From positions 5,828,001 through 5,892,000 of the forward strand of contig NZ_CP054139.1 in assembly GCF_013283875.1 (NCBI RefSeq): a stretch of DNA of 64,000 bases, given 5' to 3'. The notes under the pieces are model-generated. The model saw only the letters and a list, made by a program, of their open reading frames with translations. It made no database searches and was not told where the DNA came from. Positions 61,088-64,000 of the stretch are shown piece after piece. The DNA comes from Mucilaginibacter mali (GTDB lineage Bacteria; Bacteroidota; Bacteroidia; Sphingobacteriales; Sphingobacteriaceae). The stretch's first letter is position 1, and the number at the start of each line of letters is the position of its first letter. The position numbers and the translations under genes are program-made.

Positions 61088-61411
61088 ATGGCAAATCAGT
61101 TCGGCATAAAAATTAGGCAACTTCGTGAAGAGGAAAAACTCTTGCAAAAGCAGGTTGCTGATCAGCTACACATGGATTCGCCGATGTTAAGCAAAATCGA
61201 AAGCGGCGACCGCAAAGCTAAAAAAGAACAAGTTGCCTTATTTGCTGATGCCCTTCATGCTGACCCGGAGGAATTACTAACCTTGTGGCTGGCTGATCAT
61301 TTGTTAGATGTGGTGGCTGGCGAACAATTGGGCTTAAAGGCGATTACATTGGCTGGTGCACATATCACAGATCTTTTAAAAGATAAATTAACCTTGGTAA
61401 ATGGCTTATAA
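61088..61411 (+). CDS. Xre-family controller protein of the R-M operon
   Basis: 107 residues from the ATG at 61088; a GTG lies one codon upstream. The N-terminal 60 residues form an HTH_3 domain (IKIRQLREEEKLLQKQVADQLHMDSPMLSKIESGDR). The C-terminal half is helical. It overlaps the R-M gene by 11 bp and is preceded by the 9-bp palindrome, so it likely acts as a C-protein that times restriction after entry into a new host. Confidence 0.85.
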   Translation: MANQFGIKIRQLREEEKLLQKQVADQLHMDSPMLSKIESGDRKAKKEQVALFADALHADPEELLTLWLADHLLDVVAGEQLGLKAITLAGAHITDLLKDKLTLVNGL

Positions 61412-64000
61412 AGTTACCTTAACCAAAGAAGAAAGCCGCCTGCAATTGGAAACTCTGGTAGAGGCATTTGCCGCTCAGTTCCCAGTTTATAGCAAAACAA
61501 CTTATAATGAAGCGCAGTTACGCGTGGATTTTATCAGTCCGTTCTTAAAGACTTTTGGCTGGGATATCGATAACGAAGCTGGCAAAACGCAATTCCTGCG
61601 CGACGTCATCCAGGAGGAAGCCATAGAAGTTGCCGAGGCGGATGCCGTAGCCAAAAAGAACCCGGATTATACCATGCGTAATCAAGGGAACAGGAAGTTC
61701 TTTGTGGAAGCCAAAAAGGTAGCGGTAGATATTGAGCATTCGGTCAAATCTGCCTTCCAGGCACGTCGCTATGGTTGGAGTGCCAACTTGGGAATTACTA
61801 TTCTGACCAACTTTGACAAATTAGTGGTTTACGATTGCCGTTACCAACCTAATAGCACTGATGAACCGGCGGTAGCCCGCTACAAGGTTTTTCACTATAT
61901 CAATTTCCTGGCGAACTTTGAGGAGCTCTATGATTTACTTTCGTTTGCCTCGGTTTCGGCGGGTTACCTGGATGAATATTTTTCGCTCAATCATCCTGAT
62001 TTGACCACCTTTGACCATGTTTTCCTGAAGCAAATCGAAAAATGGCGGCTACAGCTTGCGGCTAATATCATTGCCGGTAGCCCGAACATGAGTGAAGAAA
62101 CGATCAATATCTTAGTCCAACGGCTGTTAAACAGGATCGTATTCCTGCGTATATGTGAAGACCGTGATATCGAAAAATACGAAACCTTGAGGCAGGTGAA
62201 AGATTATGCAGGGCTCAAAGCGATCTTCGTGAGTTCTGATAAAAAATACAATTCCGGCTTGTTCGATTTTATCGAGGACAACCTTTCTTTACAAATTAAC
62301 CTGGATGCAGCTATCCTGGTAGGTATATTTAACGAGCTTTACTACCCGGAGAGCCCTTATGATTTTTCAGTTGTTGACCCGGCGATACTTGGGCAGATCT
62401 ACGAACGATACCTAGGCAGCCGGATTGCAATCACCGCGCCCGGTCAAATTACGTTGGTGGAAGAGCCGGAGGTGGCTGCATCGAGTGGCGTAGTGCCCAC
62501 CCCTAAACTGGTCGTTCGTCACATCATACGGGAGACATTGGAACCGTTATTTGAGGGAAAAACGCTGAAAGAAATACAAGCGCTGAAGATCGCCGATATC
62601 TGTTGTGGATCCGGAACTTTCCTGATTGCCCTTTATGACTACCTGTTGGAAAAGATCACGCTGGCCTTAATCGCTAGTGGCGAGCCTGATCCGGAGCTTT
62701 TGGCTTTAGACAGAACAGGGGCTCATAGCTTAACTTTAAAAGGCCGGCACGCGGTTCTGCTCCACCATATTTATGGAGTAGACATCAATCCTTATGCGGT
62801 TGAAGTAACGAAATTTAGTTTATTTCTGAAGTTATTGGAGAATGAAAACTCCGGCTCTGTTAACCACTTTCTTGCTAACCATGGCAAAAAGGTGTTGCCT
62901 TCATTGGACGGTCATATCAAAACGGGAAACTCCCTGGTTGATGAAAGCTATTTTACTTTTGATCTGACAGCAATTAACAATGATGAATTGCTGTATAAGG
63001 TGAAACCGTTTAATTGGTCAAATGAGTTTCCTTTCTTAATGGAATCCGGTGGGTTCGATGCCATTATCGGTAACCCTCCCTATGTGCGCATCCAGCACAT
63101 GGCGAAATACCTGGCCGAAGAAATTAAGTTCTATCAGCATCCAACAGCCGGTTATACTGTAGCGCAGTCGGATACCTTTGACAAATACTACTTGTTTATC
63201 CAGCGGGCAGTCCACTTGCTAAAGCCTGAAGGACGCCTGGGTTATATCATACCCAACAAATTCTTTATCGTTAAAGGTGGCCGAGCGCTGCGCCGCTTTA
63301 TTACTACCAGCAGCGAACTATCCAAGATCATACACTTTGGTGTTACGCAAATTTTTCCAAATCGCAGCACTTACACGGCTGTCCTCGTTTTAGGGCCTAC
63401 AGGGAATGACCAGTTTAAGTTTAAGCGCATCAAGCACCTGGCCAAGGAGCTATTCGGCGGCAACACCAACTACCGGGCCTACGATAAAGCCAATTTTAGC
63501 GGAGAGCCCTGGATCTTCCTGGCTGATGAGACACAGGAAGTCTTTGACAAGCTCTATGCTGCCGGCACGGTACAACTCAATACCATAGCAGAAATTACCG
63601 TCGGTCTACAAACCAGCGCGGATAAAATATATATTTTCCAAACGACAGCAGAGACGGATACAACCTATCGTTTCAGAAAAGGAAACGTTGACTTCGAGGT
63701 AGAGAAGGCGATTTGTAAACCTTGTCTTTATGACCTGAGTTTTGGCCTGTTTGATACGGTAAAAGCCAATGCACAGATGATATTTCCTTATACGGTTACG
63801 GATAAGGCGGAAGTGTTTACCGAAGCCTATTTTCAAGCAAATTATCCACTGGCCTGGGCTTATTTGAACGGCTACCAGGAAACTTTATCCAAGAGAAGCA
63901 TCAATGGCTCGAAAGAACCAAAATGGTATCAATACGGACGTTCCCAGAGCCTGACGAAATTTCACGCCAATGACAAATTGATTTGGCCTGTTTTATCTAA
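61401..64000 (+). CDS. Type IIG restriction-modification enzyme, partial
   Basis: At least 866 residues, open at the right edge. The ATG at 61401 overlaps the controller gene. The N-terminal PD-(D/E)XK nuclease shows NPDYTM (D89) and FVEAKK (E103, K105). The methylase has motif I ADICCGSGTF at about 398-407 and motif IV NPPY at 558-561, followed by SDTFDKYYLFIQR. The end of the visible part is probably the DNA-recognition domain (TVGLQTSADKIY). This is the Eco57I/MmeI-like single-chain type IIG plan: one polypeptide that methylates an adenine and cuts at a distance. The missing end would hold the rest of the recognition domain. Confidence 0.87.
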   Translation, partial: MAYKVTLTKEESRLQLETLVEAFAAQFPVYSKTTYNEAQLRVDFISPFLKTFGWDIDNEAGKTQFLRDVIQEEAIEVAEADAVAKKNPDYTMRNQGNRKFFVEAKKVAVDIEHSVKSAFQARRYGWSANLGITILTNFDKLVVYDCRYQPNSTDEPAVARYKVFHYINFLANFEELYDLLSFASVSAGYLDEYFSLNHPDLTTFDHVFLKQIEKWRLQLAANIIAGSPNMSEETINILVQRLLNRIVFLRICEDRDIEKYETLRQVKDYAGLKAIFVSSDKKYNSGLFDFIEDNLSLQINLDAAILVGIFNELYYPESPYDFSVVDPAILGQIYERYLGSRIAITAPGQITLVEEPEVAASSGVVPTPKLVVRHIIRETLEPLFEGKTLKEIQALKIADICCGSGTFLIALYDYLLEKITLALIASGEPDPELLALDRTGAHSLTLKGRHAVLLHHIYGVDINPYAVEVTKFSLFLKLLENENSGSVNHFLANHGKKVLPSLDGHIKTGNSLVDESYFTFDLTAINNDELLYKVKPFNWSNEFPFLMESGGFDAIIGNPPYVRIQHMAKYLAEEIKFYQHPTAGYTVAQSDTFDKYYLFIQRAVHLLKPEGRLGYIIPNKFFIVKGGRALRRFITTSSELSKIIHFGVTQIFPNRSTYTAVLVLGPTGNDQFKFKRIKHLAKELFGGNTNYRAYDKANFSGEPWIFLADETQEVFDKLYAAGTVQLNTIAEITVGLQTSADKIYIFQTTAETDTTYRFRKGNVDFEVEKAICKPCLYDLSFGLFDTVKANAQMIFPYTVTDKAEVFTEAYFQANYPLAWAYLNGYQETLSKRSINGSKEPKWYQYGRSQSLTKFHANDKLIWPVLS

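Overview
The window looks like a Bacteroidota chromosome segment, most likely Sphingobacteriaceae (Mucilaginibacter/Pedobacter type). The evidence is a CTnDOT-style tra gene set (DUF4133/DUF4134-type TraF and TraE, TraG, TraI, TraJ, TraK, TraM), an RteC regulator, an ECF sigma/FecR/SusC/SusD locus, and mostly weak Shine-Dalgarno sites. The genus is an inference from gene style only. No tRNA, rRNA, CRISPR array, insertion sequence, integrase or relaxase was seen, so neither end of the mobile element is visible.

Region 1 (about 1-17.8 kb, minus strand) is the conjugation module, transcribed right to left: a small membrane protein, TraE (VirB2-like), a DUF1896-like protein, a giant N6-methylase/SNF2 helicase, a small methylase, TraF (VirB3-like), a conserved unknown, TraG (VirB4-like ATPase), three tandem TraI-like periplasmic proteins, TraJ (VirB6-like), TraK (VirB8-like), TraM (VirB10-like), an LGFGE-type cytoplasmic protein and small winged-helix/HTH proteins. 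TraN and TraO do not follow TraM as they do in CTnDOT.

Region 2 (17.8-23.2 kb) holds a plus-strand two-gene cassette (small protein plus membrane protein), a gene broken by an 8-bp tandem duplication, a 128-bp imperfect palindrome, TetR with an alpha-oxoamine synthase, and RteC.

Region 3 (23.2-41.3 kb, mostly minus strand) is metabolic cargo: ECF sigma, FecR, SusC and SusD, followed by a likely operon for thiol redox and small-molecule use (two TlpA-like proteins, a nucleotide pyrophosphatase-type phosphodiesterase, a Gfo/Idh/MocA oxidoreductase, a split DsbD, a lipoprotein and a cysteine-synthase-like enzyme). A plus-strand membrane KAP-like ATPase gene sits between the sigma factor and FecR genes, which are normally adjacent.

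Region 4 (41.4-64 kb) is a defence-island-like cluster: CoiA-like nuclease, DUF262/DUF1524 (GmrSD-type) protein, an unknown with a REELYEHVW N-terminus, a DUF6615-like nuclease candidate, an HNH nuclease, a frameshifted RES-domain gene, a C-terminal scrap of dnaE2, a STAND-type NTPase with TPR-like repeats, an HExxH protein overlapping a TauD-type dioxygenase, an 1844-residue fusion of an archaeo-eukaryotic-type primase with a reverse transcriptase and a C-terminal phosphoribosyltransferase-like motif, and finally a controller protein with a type IIG restriction-modification enzyme that runs off the right edge. The primase-RT fusion and the HExxH/TauD pair are the best candidates for an undescribed system.
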